6,104 nt of DNA, taken from an uncultured Bilophila sp. Lineage in GTDB: Bacteria > Desulfobacterota > Desulfovibrionia > Desulfovibrionales > Desulfovibrionaceae. A program made the position numbers and the translations under genes. Under the pieces are notes generated by a model that saw only the letters and a list, made by a program, of their open reading frames with translations, did no database searches and had not been told where the DNA came from. This document shows positions 1-5,933 of the stretch, piece after piece. The number at the start of each line of letters is the position of its first letter. Position 1 is the stretch's first letter. Location: positions 1-6,104 of the forward strand of contig CAJUHZ010000074.1 of NCBI GenBank assembly GCA_910585945.1, written 5' to 3'.

Positions 1-16
1 TCCTATGCCAGGAACA

Positions 17-760
17 CTAACTTTTCAATGGACCTGTTTTGAGGGGAGGGGTCACGTGTTCCAGTTCCCACTCGGCATAGGTCAGTCCCTGTGCAAGATT
101 TTCCGCTCCGATGCCGACCTGAAAAAGTCGTGTGAGAATCTGCCGGATCTGGCAGGTGCCGAACCCTGCTTTGGTCAGGTTGGGCCAGTGGAAAGAAACA
201 TCTTCTTCTGTCAGAGATTCCAGTTGGAGGATGACGTTCCCTGAGTCTTTTTCTCCAGAAAAGACAGAAAGATTTTTTCTGTCTGTCTTCTCTGTAAGAA
301 AAGATGGGGTGATTTTTTGGCACGAAGGCACGTTCGGCTCCATAGATGCCTCCATGTCCGATTCCGTGAAATCTGGCGGCATGATATGCGGACAGGGATC
401 AGCAGAAAACGCATAGCGGTTGCCTTGCGCCCTGCCCGCAGCTGCCCGGCTGCGGACAAGAAATCCGCGAGCGCCAAGCCGCTCCAGAGCGCCGCGTACC
501 GCGCCTTCTGTCGCCTGAATGCCGTAAGCGAGGGTGATGGCCTCAGCAATCTGCCAGTAGACGATCAGGGGTGGCCGCCCCTTGAGAAGGCTGAGAATGG
601 CGATCTGCATTTCGGAAAAACCCAGCGGACACCGGGCCTTTCGCAAAGCCGTCTTCGTGGCCGCCTCCGTGCCTGTGCGAGTGGACGTCTCCGTGCCGGT
701 CTGCATGCACGCCCGACTGCACGGACGATTTCGCGCCGGACTTCGCGACTGGCTCCACAC
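17..760 (-). CDS. Winged-helix-like protein of an integrative element, Thr-rich repeat at N-terminus
   Basis: From a GTG at 758-760 the frame gives 247 residues. A Thr-rich stretch with a four-residue period (QTGT, ETST, RTGT) covers about residues 20-39. A helical block of winged-helix appearance follows at about 46-118, with a recognition-helix-like GAVRGALERLGARGFLVR and a basic wing. A polar linker leads to a compact block at about 184-235 (LTEEDVSFHWPNL, AGFGTCQIRQIL, AEWELEH). I recall similar blocks in hypothetical proteins of Desulfovibrio-type elements; that is memory, not a search. A DNA-binding regulator or replication accessory role is inferred. The GTG was chosen because the previous gene's TAG and an AGGGG lie just upstream; an ATG at 833-835 would overlap that gene by 68 bp, and an ATG at 704-706 is also possible. 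The protein ends soon after the AEWELEH block, so the C-terminus may be truncated. Confidence 0.6.
   Translation of the reverse strand: MWSQSRSPARNRPCSRACMQTGTETSTRTGTEAATKTALRKARCPLGFSEMQIAILSLLKGRPPLIVYWQIAEAITLAYGIQATEGAVRGALERLGARGFLVRSRAAAGRAQGNRYAFSADPCPHIMPPDFTESDMEASMEPNVPSCQKITPSFLTEKTDRKNLSVFSGEKDSGNVILQLESLTEEDVSFHWPNLTKAGFGTCQIRQILTRLFQVGIGAENLAQGLTYAEWELEHVTPPLKTGPLKS
657..704 (-). repeat. Degenerate 12-bp tandem repeat (four units) within coding sequence
   Basis: Four adjacent 12-bp units lie at 657-668, 669-680, 681-692 and 693-704. On the minus strand each ends in CAC (for example GGAGACGTCCAC and GGAGGCGGCCAC). In the annotated frame they encode a Thr-rich four-residue period. 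In the alternative frame opened by the GTG at 756-758 the same bases encode a His/Gly/Asp-rich period. Because 12 is a multiple of 3, a change in copy number would preserve the frame. Confidence 0.6.
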
Positions 761-767
761 CTTGCCC

Positions 768-1019
768 CTATGGCAGGGGAACTTCACCGGCAGCCACAAA
801 GGCCATGAGGTCGGAAAGGCGATAACGGACAGCATTGCTGCCCGGTAACTTGATATAGACTGGCGGCTGCGAATAATAGCGGCGCTGCTGCAAGGTGCGG
901 TCGGTGAGGCCGAGATAGGCGGCAGCCTGTTTTTCGTTCAACAGAATATGAAAGGGGTCATCGGGGAGATGCGCCAGAGAAACCGATTTCGTATCGCAAG
1001 AGTTTGGTTGACGTTTCAT
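768..1019 (-). CDS. AlpA/excisionase-like helix-turn-helix protein
   Basis: This 83-residue protein has one DNA-binding domain. Residues 26-79 follow the MerR-like/AlpA (HTH_17) pattern: LLNEKQAAAYLGLTDRTLQQRR forms the helix-turn-helix, and a short wing ends in AVRYRLSDLMAFVAAGE. AlpA-type proteins in P4-like elements activate integrase expression or act as recombination directionality factors, so excision control is the likely role here; that is inferred from family and context. The ATG at 1017-1019 has a near-perfect Shine-Dalgarno sequence (AAAGGAGGT) about 6 nt upstream. Both start codon and Shine-Dalgarno lie inside a 15-bp hairpin, which implies translational control. The TAG stop at 768-770 is directly followed by the next gene's proposed GTG start, so the pair is probably co-transcribed. 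The preceding gene ends about 110 bases upstream. Confidence 0.8.
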   Translation of the reverse strand: MKRQPNSCDTKSVSLAHLPDDPFHILLNEKQAAAYLGLTDRTLQQRRYYSQPPVYIKLPGSNAVRYRLSDLMAFVAAGEVPLP

Positions 1020-1050
1020 GGTGTGAACCTCCTTTGAGGCTCACACCATG
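1017..1050 (-). promoter_or_regulatory. Hairpin sequestering the Shine-Dalgarno and start codon of the AlpA-like gene
   Basis: In the minus-strand transcript, 1050-1036 (CATGGTGTGAGCCTC) pairs with 1031-1017 (GAGGTTCACACCATG) around the four-base loop AAAG. This gives 15 continuous pairs, one of them G-U. The outer 10 bp are a perfect DNA inverted repeat (1017-1026 and 1041-1050). The GGAGG of the ribosome binding site and the ATG are both in the 3' arm. The 5' arm contains a two-codon frame, ATG GTG TGA (1049-1041), preceded by AGGA. No U-run follows, so it is not a typical terminator. The same dyad could instead be a protein operator. Confidence 0.65.
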
Positions 1051-1127
1051 CGGTTCCTCAACGTTTTTTCCTATCCCAGATACGAAAAAGAACGAAACAG
1101 CGCGTAAAAAGGTGCATTTCTTATCTG

Positions 1128-1925
1128 CTACTTTCTGCTTTCAGCGTTTGATTTCACGCTGTTACGATTTTTCTTCATGCCGCGCAGCCGTGGGAGGAAT
1201 TTTGCGGCCTCGATACAGCGGCAGGCGTCCTGATAGTCGGCATAAAGGGTGGGCCGGGCAATTGTGAGCTCCCGAAAGTCGTACCAGTCAAGATTCTTGC
1301 CCGTGCCGCACTCCAGGGGCTGCCAGTGGGGATTGGTTCCCGGGAAGTGGCGTTCCTCCAAGGCCCGCATGGCTTCTACCGGAGTGGTGGCGTGTTCCCG
1401 GCAATGATCCCAGAGCCAGAGGCCGAGCATCCTGTGTAAAGGCTCAGCTCGAATTCTCCCCCGCTCCTCATTGAGAGCGGTGCGGTACAGGCGTTGTTCC
1501 TCCTGCTGGACAGCGGCAAGACAGTCAGGGGAGCAGAGGGGGAGCTGACGTTTGCCATTGCTGACCGTTTGCGTCTTGCGTCCTTCCAGCGTGCATTGCG
1601 TGGCATCACGAGAGCAAAGTTGAAAATTGCCCTCATGCCCGATTTTGGGCGGAGGGTTTTCCCGTTCCCAATAGTGGAACTGACCGGAAAGTATGCGTCC
1701 GAGAATAAAATCTGATGTATAGTCCACGATGGGCCACGCCGGAAAATAGCCGAACTTTTCCACCATGGCGTCAATGGCTTGATTGCAGGCGGCAAACAGC
1801 TCCTGTCCCAAACCATCCCTCGTTTCCAGTCGCCCGGTGATGGTTTGGTATTCCTTGAGGTTGGAAACAGGCACGCACGGCACAATGGAGATGGAGCCGG
1901 AACCATGCAGAAATGGCTCAAGCAC
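1128..1925 (-). CDS. Unrecognised protein with Cys4 zinc-finger-like block; probably C-terminal part of a TGA-interrupted gene
   Basis: The first available start (GTG at 1923-1925) gives 265 residues, but it lacks a Shine-Dalgarno sequence at proper distance, and the same frame is open upstream to the TGA at 1974-1976. Visible features are an aromatic-rich N-terminal half (EKFGYFPAWPIVDYTSDF), then a Cys block at about residues 103-134, with C-x6-C and a later CSPDC, resembling zinc-ribbon/treble-clef knuckles. After that come a charged helix (QQEEQRLYRTALNEERGRIRAE), a Trp-rich segment and a basic C-terminus. I do not recognise the family. Zinc binding is inferred only from the cysteine spacing, and an RNA- or DNA-binding role would be a guess. 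It most likely belongs to the preceding frame as one approximately 511-residue product, or is a remnant after a nonsense mutation; a separate coupled gene with a weak GTG start is the alternative. Confidence 0.5.
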   Translation of the reverse strand: MLEPFLHGSGSISIVPCVPVSNLKEYQTITGRLETRDGLGQELFAACNQAIDAMVEKFGYFPAWPIVDYTSDFILGRILSGQFHYWERENPPPKIGHEGNFQLCSRDATQCTLEGRKTQTVSNGKRQLPLCSPDCLAAVQQEEQRLYRTALNEERGRIRAEPLHRMLGLWLWDHCREHATTPVEAMRALEERHFPGTNPHWQPLECGTGKNLDWYDFRELTIARPTLYADYQDACRCIEAAKFLPRLRGMKKNRNSVKSNAESRK

Positions 1926-1973
1926 AGCGCGGAGTTTCTGATATTCCTCATTTCTGCAGGTGTATTGCCAGCT

Positions 1974-1976
1974 TCA
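1974..1976 (-). other. Single in-frame TGA separating two halves of one reading frame
   Basis: The frame entered at the ATG 2661-2663 and the frame ending with the TAG at 1128-1130 are identical; this TGA (tca on the plus strand) is the only stop between them. The 16 codons between it and the first GTG are open and contain no ATG, GTG or TTG. Without this codon the gene would be 1536 bp. A nonsense mutation, sequencing error, readthrough or recoding are all possible. I could not draw a clear SECIS-like stem-loop immediately 3' of it. Confidence 0.7.
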
Positions 1977-2663
1977 AAAGTTGTAAATCTCTCCAGAGAT
2001 ATGCCGCATATCCGCTGTAATGCGTTTTTCGGAAAAAAGCTGGATTGGCTCCGGGTCAGCATCAAAAAGAGCCTGCCAGGAAAGTAAGGCAACGCTGTTG
2101 CGGATAGGCTGACTTTCTTCGGAAAGCAGAGGTTCAAGACGTTCCAGAAATGCTTGCAGCACACGAAAATGGAAAAGGCAGGCGTAATAGGCGTTTTCTC
2201 TTTGCCGGAGCTTCTCTCGATACTTTGCGGAGATGCGCCGAAACATGGATTCAAGGGCAGCGTTCCTGAAAAAGGGCTGGTTGGGGGTGATGCTCTGAAT
2301 TTGCCGGACGAGATGTACTGATGTTTCCCCTTCGCAAAATTGTTCCACACGCTGAACAAGTTTTTGCTTGTCCATCTCGCTGGGCGAAGAAAGGAAATCA
2401 CCACGCGCGGTAGCCAGTGCGGTATGAATGAACATGTAGAGTCTTGCTGCATCGTGAGGAAGTGCCTCATGCAGAAAACGGAGAATACTTGCCTGAAACC
2501 GCAGACGCCATGCGCCCCAGGGAATGACGCCAAGGCTCCACAGCAGTTGATCGTTCCAGTACAAGGCCCCGGAAATGCGCCGCACCGCTGAAACGTCCGC
2601 CTGCGGCGAAAGAAAGAAACGCCGCCAGTGCTCCTGAAACAGAGCTTCGGGTTTATTGCTCAT
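1974..2663 (-). CDS. Unrecognised cargo protein, translationally coupled to the AlbA_2 ATPase
   Basis: This frame encodes 229 residues (MSNKPEALFQEHWRRFF...). It is rich in Trp, Phe, Leu and Arg and predicted by eye to be mostly helical. Notable stretches are SGALYWNDQLLWSLGVIPWG near residues 31-50 and a Leu-rich helical region near 160-185 (FRVLQAFLERLEPLLSEE). No signal peptide or obvious membrane segment is seen, and I do not recognise a family. The start at ATG 2661-2663 was chosen because it overlaps the stop of the preceding AlbA_2 gene by 11 bp, the usual geometry of coupled translation; only a weak purine-rich stretch lies upstream, which fits coupling. A longer frame from 2828 would lie inside the upstream gene and is rejected. 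The frame ends at a TGA beyond which it stays open to 1128. It probably acts with the ATPase upstream. Confidence 0.6.
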   Translation of the reverse strand: MSNKPEALFQEHWRRFFLSPQADVSAVRRISGALYWNDQLLWSLGVIPWGAWRLRFQASILRFLHEALPHDAARLYMFIHTALATARGDFLSSPSEMDKQKLVQRVEQFCEGETSVHLVRQIQSITPNQPFFRNAALESMFRRISAKYREKLRQRENAYYACLFHFRVLQAFLERLEPLLSEESQPIRNSVALLSWQALFDADPEPIQLFSEKRITADMRHISGEIYNF

Positions 2664-4194
2664 GGCGCAGTTTTCGCTTGCCCTGTTCCGTGGTCCTGTA
2701 CTTCTGGTTTTTGCTGGTGGGGCGGTCGGGGATGGTGCGTTCCAGCAAGCCCTGTTCGAGCAGGGGGGCAAGAATTTGCCGGCGGAATTTCGTTCTGTTC
2801 GTCCTTTCAACGCATTCAAGCAATGCATTGATGCCCTGTTCCTGAAGACAGAAACGCAAAATGTGGAGCTGTGTATCGTTCAGATATTGTTCGGCGGTCG
2901 GTTCTATGTTCGTACTCTGGTATGCTCCTGACATGCCCCCGTCTGGGTCCCATCTGGGTCCCATCTGGGTCCCATCTGGGTCCCGTCCTGGTCCCACCCT
3001 GGTCCCGTTCTGTTCAAACTCCGGCACGCTGATGACCATGCGGAACACGTCACCCTCAATAAGCTGCGGATCAGCCCCACCGTATTTTTTGCCATACAGC
3101 ATCATTTTGCGCATCCCGGAACCAAGTTCGTCCGCTCGGTCGATTTCCCGAAAGAAGGCCGCCAGAACAGGATTTTTGGGGAAGGGCACAAAATGGGCCG
3201 GGTCGATCAGGCCGAAGCCGTGCGGGCGGTTGGCGTTGTATGTGGTCACTTTGCCACGTTCGATAATCAGACGGGCAGGCACGCCGCTGGCATATTCGCG
3301 GTGGATGAGGATATTGGACGCCACCTCGCGGAAAATGGCGTCCCGCAGACTGCGGCGCTCTATGCCTTCCAGATAAAAAGGGTCGGGCAGGTGCTTCTGG
3401 ATAAAGGCCAGAATGCGGTCGTAACTGTCCAGCAGGTTGGTGCGGATCAGATCCCGGTCATCGTACCGATCCACGTCCACCTTGCGCAGCAGACAATCCG
3501 TGCGGTGCGGCGGGCAAACATCCAGAATGAGACTGTCTGTGCCGAAGAGCATCACCCCGGCAAGCGTAACGCCTCTTTTTCGAGTTTCCGGGTCAATGCG
3601 GATCAGCTTTGCGCTTTTGAGCAAGGCCACATCGTCCATATCAACCCAAGGATGAGATTTGCGATTGATACGGACATGGCGGCGGCAGCGTTCAATGAGG
3701 TCGGCCCGTAAATCTTCAGGCTGTATCCACGAATAAACGCGATTCTCACTGAAGTTGTTGTCCTTACGCAGATAGAGTTGCGCCACCAGGGTGGTGCTGT
3801 CAGTAATGTCAAGGTCGCCATCTTCATTACGGTCATAAATACGACCGTTACAACGGTGTACCTGTGAACTTTCCGGAACATGGATAAGCAAGACAATCTT
3901 GTCATGTATCGTCACAGTTTCAATGGACAGATAGGCGGGAGGCGTCAGCTTTTGCGGGTTGTTGATGGTAGTCACGAAATCCTTGCGGACTTGTTCCACC
4001 GCCTGAGGGGCAATGCCGCTGATATTGCCGTTATCCTGGACGCCCAGAAGCAGGAAACCGCCGTGGCGGTTGAGAAATGCGCAGACGCTTTGGTACACAT
4101 CACGGTTCAGCTGCTGGGCGCAGGTCTTGAACTCCAGGGAGATTCCTTCACCCTGAGCAATGAGATCGTGTATCTGCTGTTCGCTCAACATCAT
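2653..4194 (-). CDS. AlbA_2 (Schlafen-type) / HATPase_c_4 protein with C-terminal winged helix
   Basis: This 513-residue protein follows the COG2865-type architecture. Residues about 8-115 form the AlbA_2 domain (GEGISLEFK at 15-23, GGFLLLGVQDNG at 45-56). Residues about 280-395 resemble HATPase_c_4: LRDAIFREVASNILIHREY, a short PHGFGLIDPAHF segment, and ELGSGMRKM near 356-364. Residues 397-419 are a Gly/Pro/Asp repeat encoded by an 11-bp tandem repeat. Residues about 434-513 look like a winged helix. Family members are annotated as ATP-binding putative transcriptional regulators, and some sit in defence-gene neighbourhoods; the actual activity here is unknown. The start is the first of two adjacent ATGs, with AAGGA 8 nt upstream. 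The longer frame from 4254 would overlap the RhuM remnant and lacks such a site. It begins 23 bp after that remnant and overlaps the next gene by 11 bp. Confidence 0.85.
   Translation of the reverse strand: MMLSEQQIHDLIAQGEGISLEFKTCAQQLNRDVYQSVCAFLNRHGGFLLLGVQDNGNISGIAPQAVEQVRKDFVTTINNPQKLTPPAYLSIETVTIHDKIVLLIHVPESSQVHRCNGRIYDRNEDGDLDITDSTTLVAQLYLRKDNNFSENRVYSWIQPEDLRADLIERCRRHVRINRKSHPWVDMDDVALLKSAKLIRIDPETRKRGVTLAGVMLFGTDSLILDVCPPHRTDCLLRKVDVDRYDDRDLIRTNLLDSYDRILAFIQKHLPDPFYLEGIERRSLRDAIFREVASNILIHREYASGVPARLIIERGKVTTYNANRPHGFGLIDPAHFVPFPKNPVLAAFFREIDRADELGSGMRKMMLYGKKYGGADPQLIEGDVFRMVISVPEFEQNGTRVGPGRDPDGTQMGPRWDPDGGMSGAYQSTNIEPTAEQYLNDTQLHILRFCLQEQGINALLECVERTNRTKFRRQILAPLLEQGLLERTIPDRPTSKNQKYRTTEQGKRKLRHEQ
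2942..3007 (-). repeat. 11-bp tandem repeat, six units, inside the AlbA_2/ATPase gene
   Basis: Three identical units (plus strand TCTGGGTCCCA) at 2942-2974 are followed by a one-base variant (2975-2985) and two more divergent units (2986-2996, 2997-3007). Since 11 is not a multiple of 3, three units encode an 11-residue period (for example GTQMGPRWDPD), and every frame through the unit is open. Gain or loss of one or two units would shift the downstream frame. The shifted frames reach stops at 2904-2906 and 2807-2809, removing the C-terminal domain. Confidence 0.9.
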
Positions 4195-4217
4195 GGAGCA
4201 AGTCCTTGTTGTGCGGG

Positions 4218-4499
4218 CTATTGTATGCCCGTGCGATGCTGTTTTACCAGACAAAACGCATAGTTAGAAGTGGTTGTTGCATTTTGAACTGCCGAGAAAT
4301 CCTCGGCAGTTGCATTTTCCGCCAACTCTCCATCGGCAAAAATATTCTTCAGGTGCAGAGAGGTATTGTCCCGCGAACAGCCAAACAACTCCGCCATAGC
4401 CTTCTGTGTCAGCCAGACGGTTTCATCGCGGATGACGGCGTTGATGGAAATGTCCTGCTCGGCGGATCGGTATATCAGAAACGGAAAGGTGTCGCTCAT
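4218..4499 (-). pseudogene. RhuM-family gene, N-terminal remnant
   Basis: The frame encodes 93 residues. Residues 1 to about 72 match my recollection of the RhuM/virulence-RhuM N-terminus: INAVIRDETVWLTQKAMAELFGCS, then LHLKNIFADGELAENATAEDFSAVQ. Full RhuM proteins are several times longer (roughly 300 residues), and in them this block is followed by a YNLDVIISVGYRV-like segment. Here the sequence departs after SAVQ into an unrelated 20-residue tail and a TAG at 4218-4220. The gene is therefore truncated, although it keeps a good start (ATG 4497-4499 with AGGAG 6 nt upstream). RhuM function is poorly known. The remnant could still be translated and may serve mainly as the leader of the downstream AlbA_2 operon. 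Confidence 0.75.
4279..4318. repeat. 26-bp palindrome flanked by 7-bp direct repeats at the RhuM break
   Basis: A perfect 10-bp inverted repeat (AACTGCCGAG at 4287-4296, CTCGGCAGTT at 4302-4311) with a 5-base loop is flanked by direct copies of GCATTTT (4279-4285 and 4312-4318). It lies where the RhuM similarity ends. Most of it still encodes family-like residues (TAEDFSAVQ), so it is not clearly an inserted element. Confidence 0.5.
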
Positions 4500-4525
4500 G
4501 GGGGCTCCTAACAGGGCTTGGAAGA

Positions 4526-4554
4526 ATCATGACGGCTGAACCGAGACTTGGCAA
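4526..4554 (-). promoter_or_regulatory. Candidate sigma70 promoter for the RhuM remnant and cargo operon
   Basis: On the minus strand a -35-like TTGCCA (4549-4554, five of six matches to consensus) is separated by exactly 17 bp from CATGAT (4526-4531, four of six). This lies about 27 bases upstream of the ATG of the RhuM remnant. No other promoter-like sequence was evident ahead of the AlbA_2 gene, so transcription may run from here through the cargo genes. Confidence 0.4.
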
Positions 4555-4566
4555 GTGATGCCGTTG

Positions 4567-5760
4567 CTATCGGCTGTTACCGTCATCTCTGTCTGGCTGT
4601 ATGGAATCCGCCAGAAAGTCCCCCACCAGACTGGCCGAGTTTTTCAGGGCGCTGTCCTCCAGATGGGCATAACGTTGCGTCAGGGAGGGAGCCTTGTGCG
4701 TCAGCAGCTTCTGCACATGGGAAAGCGGCACGCCATTGGAAACGGCCACACTGGCAAAGGTATGCCGCAACCCGTGCAGGGGACGGAAGTCCGCCGGAAG
4801 ATTGGCTGCCTTTTTGATGGCGTTGACCTGCTTGTTGATGTCAGTCATGCGGCTCACGCCGTCCCTGCCGGGAAAAACATAGGCGCTGTCGTTGCTGCCG
4901 ATTTCGGCCAGCAGCTCCCTTACTGGCTGAGTGAGCGGGATACGTTCGTCCCGGCTGCTCTTGGCCCCTTCCTGCTCCTCACCCTTGATGGTGATGAAGC
5001 CGCGTTCGAAGTCAATATGCGTCCATTTGAGGCGGAAGAGTTCGCCGCGCCTCATGCCGGTATAATAAGCCATGAGCATGAATTGTCCGGCCTTGCGGTT
5101 GTGGGCGTTGCGGGCGGCGTCGATGAAGCGGGCGCGTTCCTCGGCGGTGAGCATTTCAGTTTTGACATTGTTCAGACGCGGCATCTCAAAGTGAAGTTGT
5201 GCGGGCGACTGCCAGGGGCATAGCCCTTTTTTGACGCCAAAATTGATGATACGCCGCAGAAGCTCCAGCACATTCTTGACCGTCCCGGCTTTCTTCCCGG
5301 CTTTGGCGAGTCTGAGCCGCAGGGCATCCACGTCATGTGTGCTGATTTCATCCGGTGTGCGGCTGGCGAAGTCCTGCAGGTAGTTCTTGTAGCGATTCTC
5401 GTCTGTGACAATGCCTTTGAGGTCAGGCTTGTTGGCTTTGTATGCCTCCCAGAGGCGGGCGATGGTCCAGCGCCCGGCAAGGGCGGCTTCCTGCTCGCGC
5501 CGGATGCGGCGGCGTTCGGCATTGGGCAGACTGACGCCGTTTACACGCTGCTCGCGAATCTTGGCGGCCTTGGCGGCGGTCATACGCTCGGATTCACGAC
5601 CGACCTTTTCCTCGATTTTTTTCCCGTCCAGCCGGTACATGATATAGAAAATCTTGTCCGGCTTGCCGGTGGCGGTATCGTCTCTGGACTTGGCACGAGG
5701 CTTTCCGAGCACATAAAACACGCCGACTTTTTCTGTCTGATGTCGCGTAAGTGAAGACAT
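4567..5760 (-). CDS. int: Tyrosine recombinase / integrase
   Basis: This complete 397-residue phage-type integrase has an N-terminal arm-binding-like region (residues about 30-95), a SAM-like core-binding domain (about 98-185) and the catalytic domain (about 203-385). The expected active-site residues are visible: Arg in TGMRRGE (R237), a Lys candidate in GAKSSRDERIPL (K267), His and Arg in LHGLRH (H329, R332), His in LTHKA (H355) and the nucleophile in TQRYAHL (Y364). It should catalyse site-specific integration and excision of this element at the neighbouring tRNA-fMet end. The ATG at 5758-5760 was chosen because GGGAGG lies 7 nt upstream; an in-frame start at 5820 would run through the putative promoter repeats and has no such site. 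The gene is transcribed away from the att site, and no lesions are visible. Confidence 0.95.
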   Translation of the reverse strand: MSSLTRHQTEKVGVFYVLGKPRAKSRDDTATGKPDKIFYIMYRLDGKKIEEKVGRESERMTAAKAAKIREQRVNGVSLPNAERRRIRREQEAALAGRWTIARLWEAYKANKPDLKGIVTDENRYKNYLQDFASRTPDEISTHDVDALRLRLAKAGKKAGTVKNVLELLRRIINFGVKKGLCPWQSPAQLHFEMPRLNNVKTEMLTAEERARFIDAARNAHNRKAGQFMLMAYYTGMRRGELFRLKWTHIDFERGFITIKGEEQEGAKSSRDERIPLTQPVRELLAEIGSNDSAYVFPGRDGVSRMTDINKQVNAIKKAANLPADFRPLHGLRHTFASVAVSNGVPLSHVQKLLTHKAPSLTQRYAHLEDSALKNSASLVGDFLADSIQPDRDDGNSR

Positions 5761-5791
5761 GGCAAAGCCTCCCGCTAGATTTCGTACCTCT

Positions 5792-5820
5792 CTATTCCCA
5801 CCATATTCCCACCACGTCAA
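5792..5820 (-). promoter_or_regulatory. Candidate int promoter containing two 11-bp tandem repeats
   Basis: Two perfect adjacent copies of TATTCCCACCA (plus strand) lie at 5793-5803 and 5804-5814. On the minus strand TTGACG (5815-5820) is a good -35 match, and the repeats fill the spacer down to a weak -10-like GAATAG (5792-5797). The repeats are plausible arm-type integrase sites or an operator, which would let the integrase or the AlpA-like protein control int transcription. Confidence 0.4.
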
Positions 5821-5933
5821 GCCGAAAAAGGTCGAAAAACAGCAAAATTGGCCGTATGTCTGCTTTTACATTAATTGAATAATAAGTAGTAGTTAGTAGA
5901 AAAATGAAAAGAATCGAAAGTTATTCCCTCTGT

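Noticed and set aside
262..284. 9-bp perfect inverted repeat (AGACAGAAA / TTTCTGTCT) with a T-run in the loop
   Set aside because: It lies in the middle of a coding frame with no gene end nearby, and the encoded residues (KTDRKNLSVF) look like ordinary linker sequence. It does not fit a terminator on either strand.
1974..1976. Selenocysteine insertion at the in-frame TGA
   Set aside because: I could not draw a convincing SECIS-like stem-loop just downstream, and the surrounding residues (IYNF-UGA-SWQYTC) do not resemble a known selenoprotein redox motif. It is not excluded, but not supported.
1376..2533. 385-codon minus-strand frame crossing both unrecognised cargo genes
   Set aside because: It is offset from the two supported frames. 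Its translation is rich in Pro, Ser, Cys and Arg as out-of-frame products are. The frame coupled to the ATPase by the 11-bp overlap is better supported.
2664..2828. N-terminal extension of the coupled cargo protein from 2828
   Set aside because: The extension lies wholly inside the upstream gene and has Pro/Arg/Thr-rich shadow composition. The ATG at 2661-2663 gives the usual stop-start overlap.
3193..3711. 172-codon plus-strand open frame opposite the AlbA_2/ATPase gene
   Set aside because: It is a shadow of the minus-strand gene, with no recognisable domain and no own context.
4195..4254. 20-residue N-terminal extension of the AlbA_2 protein
   Set aside because: It would overlap the RhuM remnant and lacks a Shine-Dalgarno sequence, whereas the ATG at 4192-4194 has AAGGA at good distance.
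4555..5223. 222-codon plus-strand open frame opposite the integrase
   Set aside because: It is antisense to a complete integrase with all catalytic residues. No family features are seen, and the openness follows from the GC-rich codon pattern of the real gene.
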